DNA from: Streptomyces hawaiiensis
GTDB lineage: Bacteria > Actinomycetota > Actinomycetes > Streptomycetales > Streptomycetaceae
Assembly (NCBI RefSeq): GCF_004803895.1
Contig: NZ_CP021978.1
Location: 5,332,001 to 5,396,000, forward strand
Length of the DNA stretch: 64,000 bases
Direction of reading: 5' to 3'
A program made the translations under genes and the position numbers. The stretch's first letter is position 1, and each line of letters begins with the position of its first letter. Positions 6,918 to 15,002 of the stretch are shown one piece after another. The notes below the pieces were generated by a model. It saw only the letters and a list, made by a program, of their open reading frames with translations. It did not search any database and was not told where the DNA came from.

Positions 6918-8286
6918 GGGTCACCTCCGCCTGTCCCAAGCCGACCTGGAGATCCAGGTCGAGGGTGCCGGACTTCTCGACGCCCTCGGCGGGGGAGAGG
7001 GTGACCTCCTTGTGCCGGCCCGGCTGTACGTCCACGTCCTTCGGGTCGTCGCCCGGCAGCCGGAGGTCGCCCATGCCCACCTCGACGTTCAGCCGCACGG
7101 TCACGTCCTCGGGTACGAGCACCTTGATCCGGCCCATGCCGACCTCCGCCCGTGTCGTGACCGTCTGCTTCCCGGACACGTCCAGCTTGCTCAGATCCAG
7201 AGTGCCCACACCCGTGCCCAGGTCGTAGCGCTGCCGTACGTCCGCCACGGTGGCGGGTTGCCAGGTGGTGCGCGTCCAGTGGGTGTCGATGTCCTTGGGC
7301 AGGGCCGCCGCCCCGGCGAGCAGGCCGGCCGTGATGATCGCCAGGAAGACCGAGCCGGCGCCGGTGCGGCCCAGGAAGGCGCTGACGGCTATGCCGAGTC
7401 CGATGACGGCGAGCGCACAGGACAGGCCCGTCTGCAGGCTGGTGCCGAGCGGATGCCCGTCCCATGTGCGGCTCGTGCCCAGGGCTCCCGCGAGCAGGGC
7501 CAGCAGGAAGACCCAGCCGCCGATCGAGCGCGGGCCACGCGGCTGGGGCGGCCGGGGACGCTGGGCGGGTATGTCCTCGCGGGCGCCGGGCTGGGTGCCG
7601 AGGCTGATGTTGACGGCGGCGGCGACATCCAGGTCGTGGGTGTCGCGCGGGCCCCACAGGTAGCCCGTGCCGCCGATGTGGGTGCCGTCCTTGACGATCG
7701 GGTCGCGCCACCAGGAGGAGGTGAGGAGCACCGGCGGGGCCTGCGGCTCCGGCGGGGCGTCGGCGGCGGCCTGGGCGGCCAGCGGGTCGGGGCTGGGGGC
7801 GCCGCGCTGGCGCGACCAGTAGCCGGCGCCGGCGAGGAGGAGGGAGAGGACGACGGCGAAGGTCAGCACCCCGCCGTTGTTCAGCATCGTCAGGAACACC
7901 CCGCAGCCGACCAGCGCGAACAGTACGGCCGCCAGGGCCTGGCCGTCGACGCGGCCGGTGAGCAGTTTGCGGACCTCGTTCTCCTCCTCGTCGTCGTACG
8001 GCACGAAGAGCCAGGCGAAGCCGTAGAAGAGAAGGCCGATGCCGCCGGTGGCGGAGAGCACGGCGAGGGTGATGCGGAAGATCACCGGGTCCATGTCGCA
8101 CTGCCGCCCGAGTCCCGCGCAGACGCCGGCCAGGGTCTTGTGGCGGCGGTCGCGGCGGAAGGCGTGGGGCGGCCCGGACGGGGCGGCCTCCTCGGCGGGG
8201 GCGGCCGTACCGGGTGCTCCTCCCCGCTCCTCCGCCTCCGCCCGCCCGGGTCCCGGACCCGTCGCGGCGTGCTCGTGATCGGTCAT
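6904..8286 (-). CDS. PspC-domain membrane protein with LiaF-like C-terminal domain
   Basis: The product is 460 residues. An acidic, Pro/Ala-rich N-terminus is followed by a PspC domain (about residues 42-98: RRDRRHKTLAGVCAGLGRQ... FYGFAWLFVP), more membrane helices, and a C-terminal soluble beta-rich region. That region (residues about 360-455, with GVGTLDLSKL, EVGMGRIKVLVPEDV and EVGMGDLRLPG) resembles the C-terminal domain of LiaF/VraT-type cell-envelope stress proteins. Family knowledge suggests it holds the neighbouring histidine kinase in check or senses envelope damage. It is transcribed divergently from the kinase gene across a 176-base region with repeated GACCCTGA motifs and is followed by a coupled small membrane protein gene. 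ATG 8286 is the natural start. Confidence 0.85.
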   Translation of the reverse strand: MTDHEHAATGPGPGRAEAEERGGAPGTAAPAEEAAPSGPPHAFRRDRRHKTLAGVCAGLGRQCDMDPVIFRITLAVLSATGGIGLLFYGFAWLFVPYDDEEENEVRKLLTGRVDGQALAAVLFALVGCGVFLTMLNNGGVLTFAVVLSLLLAGAGYWSRQRGAPSPDPLAAQAAADAPPEPQAPPVLLTSSWWRDPIVKDGTHIGGTGYLWGPRDTHDLDVAAAVNISLGTQPGAREDIPAQRPRPPQPRGPRSIGGWVFLLALLAGALGTSRTWDGHPLGTSLQTGLSCALAVIGLGIAVSAFLGRTGAGSVFLAIITAGLLAGAAALPKDIDTHWTRTTWQPATVADVRQRYDLGTGVGTLDLSKLDVSGKQTVTTRAEVGMGRIKVLVPEDVTVRLNVEVGMGDLRLPGDDPKDVDVQPGRHKEVTLSPAEGVEKSGTLDLDLQVGLGQAEVTRATS

Positions 8287-8330
8287 GGGTCCATGGTGAC
8301 GGGCGCGGCGCCCCGGCGGGAGTCTGAACG

Positions 8331-8427
8331 ACCCTGGCCGGACCCTGATATCGGCCCTGAGGGGCGGCCCGGGAAGCGTTCGAGGGGCGCCCCGGGGAGA
8401 TCAGGGGAGCCTTAGGGTCGACCCTGA
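8331..8427. promoter_or_regulatory. Divergent control region with repeated ACCCTGA motifs
   Basis: ACCCTG occurs at 8331 and 8342, with GCCCTGA at 8354 (roughly one helical turn apart). An inverted copy TCAGGGG lies at 8401, and the near-perfect palindrome TTAGGGTCGACCCTGA at 8412-8427. The array lies between the divergent PspC gene and the PspC-kinase/response-regulator operon, so it is a likely binding site for that NarL-type regulator. Confidence 0.6.
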
Positions 8428-8462
8428 TGCTCCGGGCTCCCGCACATGTGACCATCAATGGC

Positions 8463-9755
8463 ATGTCGGAAGCCGCAGCAGCGCCCCTCGCCGGACCGCG
8501 GCCGCCGCGCAAGCTCTACCGCAGCAGTGACGGACGCTGGCTCGGGGGCGTGGCGCGGGGCCTCGCCGGGCACCTCGGGCTGCCCGTGATCTGGGTACGG
8601 CTCGTCTTCGTCGGCCTGTTCATGGCCGACGGCCTCGGCGCGCTGCTGTACGCCGCGTTCTGGTTCTTCGTCCCGCTCGGCGTCGGCGGTGTCGAGGCGC
8701 AGAGGCCGCCGTCGCCCCTGGCCGCGGAGACGTCGCCCGACGGGCGCCGCAGACGCGTCGCGCGCAGGCCCGACAAGGGCCAGATCGTGGCCCTGCTCCT
8801 CATGGTCGTGGTGGCCATGGTCTTCGTGGGCAATGTGAACCTCAGCGGCGGAGCCAGGGCGTACCTCTGGCCGATGGTGTTCGTCGGCGCGGGCGTCGCC
8901 CTGGTCTGGCGACAGGCGGACAACGCCCGCCGGGCCCGCTGGGCCGAGGTCGGCCGCCGCCGGCGCACGGTCACGCTGCTGCGCTCGGTGGGCGGGGTGC
9001 TGCTGGTGACGGCCGGCGTCTCCGGCATCTTCGTCCTGCAGGGTTCCGCGGCCCACCTCGGCTCGGTCCTGCAGGCGGCCCTCGCGGTCCTCGTCGGGAT
9101 AACGCTGCTCGCCGGGCCGTATCTCGTCCGCATGACGCAGGACCTCTCCGAGGAGCGTCTGATGCGCATCCGTGCCCAGGAGCGCGCGGAGGTCGCCGCC
9201 CATGTGCACGACTCGGTGCTGCACACCCTCACGCTGATCCAGCGCAACGCGGAGAACGCGAGCGAGGTCCGCCGCCTGGCCCGCGCCCAGGAGCGCGACC
9301 TGCGCACCTGGCTCTACAAGCCCGAGGGCACCGGCAAGGACGAGGCCGACGAACCCACCACCCTCGCCGACGCCGTCCGGCGCAACGCGGCGGAGGTGGA
9401 GGACAAGCACGGCGTGCCCATCGAGGTCGTGGTCGTGGGTGACTGCCCGCTCGACGAGGGGATCGCCGCACAGATGCAGGCCGCGCGGGAAGCAATGGTG
9501 AACGCCGCCAAGTACGGTGGCGAGGGCGGCGCCGTACAGGTCTTCGCCGAGGTCGAGGGGAAGACGGTCTTCGTGTCCGTCCGGGACCGCGGCCCCGGCT
9601 TCGACCTCGACTCGATACCCGCCGACCGGATGGGTGTCAGGGAATCGATCATCGGCCGTATGGAGCGCAACGGCGGCGCGGCGCGGCTGCGCGCGGTGCC
9701 GGACGGCGGCACGGAGGTCGAGCTGGAGATGGAGAGGGCGGAGAAGACGTCATGA
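8463..9755 (+). CDS. PspC-domain sensor histidine kinase (HisKA_3 type)
   Basis: The 430-residue kinase begins with a PspC domain (residues about 16-73, KLYRSSDGRWLGGVARGLAG... WFFVPLG), instead of a classical sensor domain. It then has about four more membrane helices (to residue 223) and a cytoplasmic kinase of the NarX/DegS class. The phosphorylated His is most likely His249 in AHVHDSVLHTL. The ATPase part shows the N-box REAMVNAAKYG and G-box VRDRGPGFD. I start at ATG 8463. The upstream ATG at 8427 lies within an operator palindrome and adds no domain. No strong ribosome site is visible, so leaderless or weak initiation is possible. It overlaps the response regulator gene by four bases (ATGA). 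Confidence 0.9.
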   Translation: MSEAAAAPLAGPRPPRKLYRSSDGRWLGGVARGLAGHLGLPVIWVRLVFVGLFMADGLGALLYAAFWFFVPLGVGGVEAQRPPSPLAAETSPDGRRRRVARRPDKGQIVALLLMVVVAMVFVGNVNLSGGARAYLWPMVFVGAGVALVWRQADNARRARWAEVGRRRRTVTLLRSVGGVLLVTAGVSGIFVLQGSAAHLGSVLQAALAVLVGITLLAGPYLVRMTQDLSEERLMRIRAQERAEVAAHVHDSVLHTLTLIQRNAENASEVRRLARAQERDLRTWLYKPEGTGKDEADEPTTLADAVRRNAAEVEDKHGVPIEVVVVGDCPLDEGIAAQMQAAREAMVNAAKYGGEGGAVQVFAEVEGKTVFVSVRDRGPGFDLDSIPADRMGVRESIIGRMERNGGAARLRAVPDGGTEVELEMERAEKTS

Positions 9756-10492
9756 GCGAGCCGACCGAGGCGAACGGTACGGCGGGACCGGCGGAGGCGG
9801 CCGGGCCCGCGGATTCGGGCGGCGGCCCGGGGCGTCATGTGCGCGTGGTCCTCGTGGACGACCACCGCATGTTCCGTACGGGGGTCCAGGCCGAGATCGG
9901 GCAGACCGAGCAGACCGGTGTCGAGGTCGTCGGCGAGGCCGCGGACGTCGACCAGGCGGTCACGGTGATCACCGCGACCCGGCCCGAGGTGGTCCTCCTC
10001 GACGTGCACCTGCCGGGTGGGGGCGGCGTCGAAGTGCTGCGGCGCTGCGCGCCGTTGATGGGTGACACCGAGCAGCCGGTCCGCTTCCTGGCGCTGTCCG
10101 TGTCGGACGCGGCGGAGGACGTGATCGGCGTGATCCGCGGCGGGGCCCGCGGATACGTCACCAAGACGATCACCGGCACCGACCTCGTGGACTCGATCTT
10201 CCGCGTCCAGGAGGGCGACGCGGTCTTCTCCCCGCGGCTGGCCGGGTTCGTCCTGGACGCCTTCGCCTCCACGGACGCGCCGCCCGTCGACGAGGACATG
10301 GACCGCCTGACCCAGCGCGAGCGCGAGGTGCTGCGGCTCATCGCGCGGGGCTACGCGTACAAGGAGATCGCCAAGCAGCTGTACATCTCCGTCAAGACGG
10401 TCGAATCGCATGTCTCGGCGGTGCTGCGCAAGCTCCAGCTCTCCAACCGGCACGAGCTCACGCGCTGGGCGACGGCTCGCCGGCTGGTCTGA
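9752..10492 (+). CDS. NarL/LuxR-family response regulator
   Basis: A 246-residue two-domain regulator. The receiver domain (residues about 29-150) has the acidic pair Asp36-Asp37, the phosphorylation site Asp84 in LLDVHLPG, and Lys138 in GYVTKTI. The GerE/LuxR helix-turn-helix follows at about 186-245 (LTQREREVLRLIARG... KTVESHVSAVLRKL). An unusual 28-residue Gly/Ala/Glu-rich leader precedes the receiver. The ATG overlaps the kinase stop codon, so kinase and regulator form one translationally coupled operon. It probably acts on the motif cluster upstream of its own operon and the divergent PspC gene, an envelope-stress circuit comparable to LiaRS/VraSR. Confidence 0.92.
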   Translation: MSEPTEANGTAGPAEAAGPADSGGGPGRHVRVVLVDDHRMFRTGVQAEIGQTEQTGVEVVGEAADVDQAVTVITATRPEVVLLDVHLPGGGGVEVLRRCAPLMGDTEQPVRFLALSVSDAAEDVIGVIRGGARGYVTKTITGTDLVDSIFRVQEGDAVFSPRLAGFVLDAFASTDAPPVDEDMDRLTQREREVLRLIARGYAYKEIAKQLYISVKTVESHVSAVLRKLQLSNRHELTRWATARRLV

Positions 10493-10501
10493 CGTCGGCG
10501 C

Positions 10502-11560
10502 TCACACCACCCGCGTCGCCCCCGCGTACGGCATCTCGTCGAGCAGGGCGACGCGCACCGGCGCCGAGGGGTTCGGCGCGTGGATCATCCGGCCGTTGCC
10601 CACGTAGATGCCGACATGGCTGATGCCGGCGTAGAAGAAGACCAGGTCGCCGGGGAGGAGTTCGGAGCGGGAGACGCGGCGGCCGGCGGCGATCTGGGAG
10701 TACGTCGTGCGGGGCAGGGCGACACCCGCGGCGCGATACGCGGCCTGGACCAGGCCCGAGCAGTCGAAGGCGTTCGGGCCGGTGGCGCCCCAGACGTAGG
10801 GGCTGCCGAGCTTTTGGTACGCGTAGGCGACGGCGGCGGACGCACGGGAGTTGGGCGCCTGGGACGGGGCGGAGCCGGGGGCCGTCAGGGTGTCCCGCGG
10901 GCCCGTCGAGCGTGTGGCGCGGTCCGGCGATACGCCGAGCCGGGAACGTTCCTGCGGGTCCAGCCGGGACAGCAGCTGCCGGGCGGAGCCCAGCTTGCCG
11001 GTGATCGTCTTCTTGTGCTGCTTCAGCTCCGTCCGGCGCGACTTCAGGGAGGTCAGCTCGATGTGGGCGGCCCCGCGCAGCTGCTCGATCTCCCGGAGCC
11101 GCTTGCGCACGCCCGCGACGGCGGCGTTCTGCCGGTTGCCGGCCCGCTCGACGAACTCGGCGTTCTCCAGGTACCGGTCGGGATCGTCGGACAGGGCGAG
11201 CTGCACCGCGGGGTCCAGGCCGCCGGCGCGGTACTGGGCGGCGGCGACCGAACCCAGGGCGTCACGGGCGGAGTTGAGCCGCTCTTCCTTGCGTGCCGCC
11301 TGGTCCTGGAGGTCCTTCAGCCGCTGCCCGGCCGCGTCGGCCTTCTCCTTCGCGCCGTTGTACTTCTCGGTGGCGGCCTCCGCCTCCTGGTACAGCTTGT
11401 CCACCTTGGCCTTGACCTGGCCGGGGGTGAGCTGTGGTTCGGCGTGTCCGGTTCCGTCGAAGCCCGTCGCCGTCGCCGCGCCCGCGAGGGCGATCGTGGC
11501 GGCCGTACGGGCCTTGCCGCCACCCGTCGAGCGCTGTCGGGGCTTGCGGTGTGCTGCCAC
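10502..11560 (-). CDS. Secreted NlpC/P60 peptidoglycan hydrolase (coiled-coil type)
   Basis: This is a cell-wall endopeptidase of the RipA/Swl kind, 352 residues long. An Arg/Lys-rich, Ala-rich signal region (residues 1-42, ending GHAEPQ) is followed by a long coiled coil (about 50-205). The NlpC/P60 catalytic domain (about 237-352) has the catalytic Cys in AFDCSGLVQAAY and His in ISHVGIYVGNG. It would cut stem peptides during growth or spore formation, probably held inactive by the coiled coil. It starts at GTG 11560, with AAAGGA 13 bases upstream (a little far). A paralogue lies 1.8 kb away, controlled by a c-di-AMP riboswitch; no such riboswitch consensus is visible here. Confidence 0.9.
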   Translation of the reverse strand: MAAHRKPRQRSTGGGKARTAATIALAGAATATGFDGTGHAEPQLTPGQVKAKVDKLYQEAEAATEKYNGAKEKADAAGQRLKDLQDQAARKEERLNSARDALGSVAAAQYRAGGLDPAVQLALSDDPDRYLENAEFVERAGNRQNAAVAGVRKRLREIEQLRGAAHIELTSLKSRRTELKQHKKTITGKLGSARQLLSRLDPQERSRLGVSPDRATRSTGPRDTLTAPGSAPSQAPNSRASAAVAYAYQKLGSPYVWGATGPNAFDCSGLVQAAYRAAGVALPRTTYSQIAAGRRVSRSELLPGDLVFFYAGISHVGIYVGNGRMIHAPNPSAPVRVALLDEMPYAGATRVV

Positions 11561-11982
11561 CTGGAGGCCACGTCCTTTCCTCGACCGCCGACGGGGTGCG
11601 TGCGGCCGCCGGGGGAGCGGACGGGCGGCCTGCGCGTCCGGCGACGGCCCGCACAGGGGGGAGCGGACCGCCGCCGGACTCTTCGGCGGTGGTGTCCGAC
11701 TGCCGCCCCTGGCCCGGGCGGCGGTGGGGAGCCGGGCACCTGGTGAAGGACGCTAAACGTCGCCGTGGCGGGCCGGTGGCAGGTGTGCGGAAGTGTCTTG
11801 AGAGGACCGGCGGTGACCGTATGCGACCGTGGTCCCGCCTCGACGCCATCGACTTCACTCAGCGTGATGACCGATGCGCCGAATCGTGGGCGAGTGACCG
11901 CGATCGGGTGCTATGGGGCGCATATATGCATCCCTGGGCCGGTGTCGGGTGGCCTCGGAGCCCCTGATTAGGCTCCGGCCTC
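11561..11982. other. Divergent intergenic region between NlpC/P60 and a small membrane protein gene
   Basis: No gene is supported in these 422 bases. I searched the minus strand for the ydaO riboswitch signatures seen at the paralogue (GGGGTGAATC and CGACAGCTAACC) and found none. Two short palindromes are present: GACGCTAAACGTC at 11750-11762 and GCATATATGC at 11920-11929. Both could be operator or promoter parts. Confidence 0.5.
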
Positions 11983-12336
11983 ATGGACGTACTCATCCAC
12001 CTCGTCGTCGGCCTCCACATCATCGGCATCGCCTCCCTCCTGGGCGGCTTCCTCACCCAGATGAAGGCGATGGGCGAGGGTACCGCCCGCTACACCCCCG
12101 CGATGCTGCACGGCGCGCTCACGATGCTGGTCACCGGCGTGATCCTGGTCGGTCTCAACCAGGCCGACGACCAGACCGTGAACAACATCAAGATCGGGGT
12201 GAAGCTGGCGCTGCTGATCGTGATCCTCGGCCTGGTCTACGTGAAACGGGACGACGAGAGGGTGGACAAGGGCCTCTTCGGCCTGGTCGGCCTGCTGACC
12301 ACGGCGAACATCTTCATCGCCGTGCTCTGGACCTGA
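11983..12336 (+). CDS. Small integral membrane protein, four helices
   Basis: The 117-residue protein is hydrophobic, with about four membrane segments (LIHLVVGLHIIGIASLLGGF, ALTMLVTGVILVGL, IGVKLALLIVILGLVYV, GLVGLLTTANIFIAVLW). A conserved-looking His pair lies in the first helix and first loop. It has no assigned function. TAGGCT ends nine bases before the ATG and no ribosome site is present, so the mRNA is probably leaderless. The 3' end overlaps the convergent membrane-protein gene by 23 bases. Confidence 0.8.
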   Translation: MDVLIHLVVGLHIIGIASLLGGFLTQMKAMGEGTARYTPAMLHGALTMLVTGVILVGLNQADDQTVNNIKIGVKLALLIVILGLVYVKRDDERVDKGLFGLVGLLTTANIFIAVLWT

Positions 12337-13255
12337 CCCGGGAGCGCCTGGCGCCGGCCCGGGCCGAGGTGATCGCCCAGGCGGTGCACCCGAGCCAGGC
12401 GGCCACCGCCATCCACAGCAACGCCTCTCCGGGGACGTCGAGCCAGGCGACGTCCAGGGCGTCGGCGACCGCCAGGGTGGCCACGGCCGTCACGACCGCG
12501 GCGAACACGGTCGACCAGCGCCGTACGTCGTAGTGGTGCCGGGGCCAGAAGAGCTCGGCGAGGAGCAGGGCGACGCAGGCGATCAGCGCGAGCACGAGCA
12601 GCGTGACGGCCGTCGTGCGCAGGGCGCCGGCGTTCTCCTCGTTCCACAGGTACAGGCGCGCGCTGTCGGCGCTGAGGAGTTTCGCCCCGGCCAGTGAGGA
12701 GACGGCGAGGGCGCCGGCCGCGAGCCACTGGTCCCCGCGCCCCTCCTCCACCTGCCGGGGCTGGAAGCGGAACAGGGCGAAGCCGTAGAGCGCGAGGCCC
12801 AGCCAGAACAGCACCAGGGCCGCGTGGGCGAGCCAGGCCGCCGCATGTGCCGCGGCGAGCGTGGCGCCGAGCACCGCGAGCCCCTGGGTGGCCACGCAGC
12901 GCAGGAACACCGTTCCGCGCCGCCCCCTGGCCCGCACGGTGAGCAGCACCGCCCAGAGCAGCAGGGCGAGCGCCAGCAGCGCCTCGGCGAGGGGCTGCCG
13001 GCCGGCCGCGGAGAAGCCGGTGCCGAGGACGGCGGTCGCCGCCACGGTGGTGAGCGCGGCCGGCGCCTCCGCCCGCCATCCGCCGTGCGCCCGCTGGGCG
13101 AGGCCCGCGGCCGCCACCAGCCAGGCCGCACAGGCCGGGACGAGGGCGATGCGGGAGAGGACCTCGTACCCCGCCGAGTCGAGACCGACCGACACGAGGC
13201 CGGTCGCCAGCGCATACGTCGCCCACCAGGCGGCAAACGGGGAGGGACCGGACAT
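12314..13255 (-). CDS. Ten-helix membrane protein, TehA/TDT-like transporter family
   Basis: A 313-residue polytopic membrane protein with about ten hydrophobic segments. The opening WWATYALATGLVSVGLDSAG resembles the first helix of the TehA/Mae1/SLAC1 family (tellurite resistance or dicarboxylate channels). The assignment rests on that segment and the ten-helix plan, so another membrane family is possible. The C-terminus is Arg-rich. The start is ATG 13255. TAGCAT lies seven bases before the ATG and there is no ribosome site, again suggesting a leaderless mRNA. It is convergent with, and overlaps, the four-helix protein gene. Confidence 0.65.
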   Translation of the reverse strand: MSGPSPFAAWWATYALATGLVSVGLDSAGYEVLSRIALVPACAAWLVAAAGLAQRAHGGWRAEAPAALTTVAATAVLGTGFSAAGRQPLAEALLALALLLWAVLLTVRARGRRGTVFLRCVATQGLAVLGATLAAAHAAAWLAHAALVLFWLGLALYGFALFRFQPRQVEEGRGDQWLAAGALAVSSLAGAKLLSADSARLYLWNEENAGALRTTAVTLLVLALIACVALLLAELFWPRHHYDVRRWSTVFAAVVTAVATLAVADALDVAWLDVPGEALLWMAVAAWLGCTAWAITSARAGARRSRVRSRARR

Positions 13256-13290
13256 AGTGCCGATGCTAGAGAGCGGCGCCCGCGTGACGA

Positions 13291-13314
13291 GAGGGGCACG
13301 CGCGCGTGCCCCTC
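13291..13314 (-). terminator. Hairpin terminator after the riboswitch-controlled NlpC/P60 gene
   Basis: Ten-base arms (GAGGGGCACG and complement) close on a CGCG loop 20 bases beyond the hydrolase stop codon. The plus-strand side ends AAAA, so the element could work in both directions. Confidence 0.75.
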
Positions 13315-13333
13315 AAAATCACAACGAGACCGC

Positions 13334-14506
13334 TCAGGCCGGGCGTACCACGCTGTGGATCGCCGACTCGCCGTCGTAGTAGATCGACTCCTCGCGCACG
13401 TACGTGCCGGGCTTCGGGGCGTGGATCATCATGCCGTTGCCGATGTAGACCCCGACGTGGGTGACGTCGTCGTAGAAGAAGACCAGGTCACCGGGCTGGG
13501 CCTGGGAGAGCGGGACCGTGGCGCCGGCGTTCACCTGGTCGTAGGTCGTGCGCGGCAGGGTGACGCCCGCGGCCTTCCAGGCGGCCTGGGTCAGGCCCGA
13601 GCAGTCGTAGGAGCCGGGGCCGACGGCGCCCCACACGTACGGCTTGCCGATCTGGGCGCGGGCGAAGGTGAGCGCCTTGTCGGCCTTGGTGGCGTACGAG
13701 GAGTCGGCCGGGGGCGCAGGGGAGGACGAGCCGGTGCCGGACGACCCCGACGGCGAGCTGTCCTGCTGCTGGGCGGCCTCGTCCCGGGCCTGCTGCTGCG
13801 CGGTCTGTTGCCGGGCCAGCTCGTCGGCCTTGCGGGCGGCCTCCTCGCGCTTCTCCTTCTCGATCGCCGCGAGCCGGGCCTTCTCCTCGGCGGTCAGCTT
13901 CGACATCAGCTCGCGCGCGTCGGCGAGCTTCCGCTGGACGGTGGCCTTGGCCGTCTTCAGGTCGCCCTGCGACTCGGTGAGCGTCTCGAGGCTCTCGGTG
14001 GCCTCCTGGCGCTTCTCCATCGTCTCGGACTGCTGCGTGACGTAGTCGTCGACCGCGACCTTCTGACGGCCCGTCATCCGGTCCATCAACTGGGTCTGGT
14101 CGAAGTAGTCCTGCGGGGTGTCCGCGAGCAGGAACGTCGCCGTGTCCGGGGCGGCGGCGCCGGTGCGGTACTGGGCGGAGGCGAAGGAACCCAGCTGCTC
14201 GCGCGCCTCGTTGAGCTTCTGGGTGCGCTGGGCGACGTCGTCGATGAGGGTGTCGGCGCGCTTGCGCTGCTTCGCGGTCTTCTCCTTGGCCGCGTTGTAC
14301 TTGTCGGTCGCCGACTCGGCCTGGCGGTACAGGTCGTCGACCTTCTTCTCGACTTCCTCCAGGCTGGGCTTGTCGTCGGCCTCGGGGGCGGCGTTGGCCG
14401 ACTGGGACAGCAGGGCCACGGACGTGAGGGCCGCCGTTGCGAGGGCGGGGGTCCGTATGCCTGCCACGCGCGTACCCGTAGGACGCGACTTGCGGTGCGA
14501 CGCCAA
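13334..14506 (-). CDS. Secreted NlpC/P60 peptidoglycan hydrolase behind a c-di-AMP riboswitch
   Basis: The 390-residue product has the same plan as its paralogue 1.8 kb away. A twin-basic, Ala-rich signal peptide ends ANAAPEAD near residue 42. A long coiled coil runs from about 48 to 245, then a Gln/Ser/Pro linker, and then the NlpC/P60 domain (about 272-390) with the catalytic Cys in SYDCSGLTQAAW and His in VTHVGVYIGNG. It acts outside the cell as a D,L-endopeptidase on peptidoglycan. It starts at TTG 14506 with AAGGAG nine bases upstream. The 5' leader holds a ydaO-type aptamer, so expression should fall or rise with c-di-AMP, the second messenger tied to osmotic and cell-wall state. In Streptomyces, other wall hydrolase genes are known to be controlled by this riboswitch. 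Confidence 0.93.
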   Translation of the reverse strand: MASHRKSRPTGTRVAGIRTPALATAALTSVALLSQSANAAPEADDKPSLEEVEKKVDDLYRQAESATDKYNAAKEKTAKQRKRADTLIDDVAQRTQKLNEAREQLGSFASAQYRTGAAAPDTATFLLADTPQDYFDQTQLMDRMTGRQKVAVDDYVTQQSETMEKRQEATESLETLTESQGDLKTAKATVQRKLADARELMSKLTAEEKARLAAIEKEKREEAARKADELARQQTAQQQARDEAAQQQDSSPSGSSGTGSSSPAPPADSSYATKADKALTFARAQIGKPYVWGAVGPGSYDCSGLTQAAWKAAGVTLPRTTYDQVNAGATVPLSQAQPGDLVFFYDDVTHVGVYIGNGMMIHAPKPGTYVREESIYYDGESAIHSVVRPA

Positions 14507-14527
14507 GGGAGGCGACTCCTTCCATGT

Positions 14528-14679
14528 TCCGCCTACCGGGTTAGCTGTCGGGTTCGGGCGGGTGGTTCGGAAGGTTTGCCCTACGGCCGTCTCCGCACAG
14601 GGAGTCGGGCCGATTCACCCCAGGTTCACGGTTGGGTCCCCGGCTCCGGCTGCCGCTGCGGCACGCCGGACTCGGCGGA
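14528..14679 (-). ncRNA. ydaO-yuaA class c-di-AMP riboswitch
   Basis: On the minus strand the leader contains the family's conserved blocks in order: GCCGAGTCCGG, then CCGGAGCCGGGGACCCA, then CCTGGGGTGAATCGG, then TAGGGC, and finally CCGACAGCTAACCCGGTAGG. The ends TCCGCC (14674-14679) and GGCGGA (14528-14533) form the closing P1 stem. The 3' end lies only about 7 bases from the AAGGAG ribosome site, and no separate terminator hairpin is visible between aptamer and gene. Control could therefore act on translation initiation, although Streptomyces homologues are known to act by transcription attenuation. Confidence 0.92.
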
Positions 14680-14971
14680 GGCCGCGCGGCCCGGCGACGT
14701 TCGCCGGTGGGGGTCATGCGGCCTGGTCGCACCGTAGCCAATTCGTGTGGCCTCTGTGAAGGTTGATGGGTGATATGCCCGATACATTTTCGTGACCTTA
14801 CTCATGAGCGTTGCAGAGAGTGAACGATCGAGGGGGGTTGGTCATGAAAGGTCCACAATCGCGGGGGTTGTAGCAGGGCGTGATCATGCGGTCATGGACG
14901 GCGACATCGCGCCGCCGGGCGAACGGCGTGATCCCCGGGCGCGCGGCGATGTTCTCAGGGCGGCGGCGGGC

Positions 14972-14993
14972 TGTCAGTGGGGCGCCCTAGACT
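14972..14993 (+). promoter_or_regulatory. PafBC-type (RecA-NDp) DNA-damage promoter of pcrA
   Basis: TGTCAGTG (14972-14979), exactly 8 bases, then TAGACT (14988-14993) matches the LexA-independent actinobacterial damage promoter TGTCRGTG-N8-TANNNT. Transcription would start at about 15000. A helicase gene follows immediately, as expected for this regulon. Confidence 0.8.
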
Positions 14994-15002
14994 CGGAGAG
15001 CG

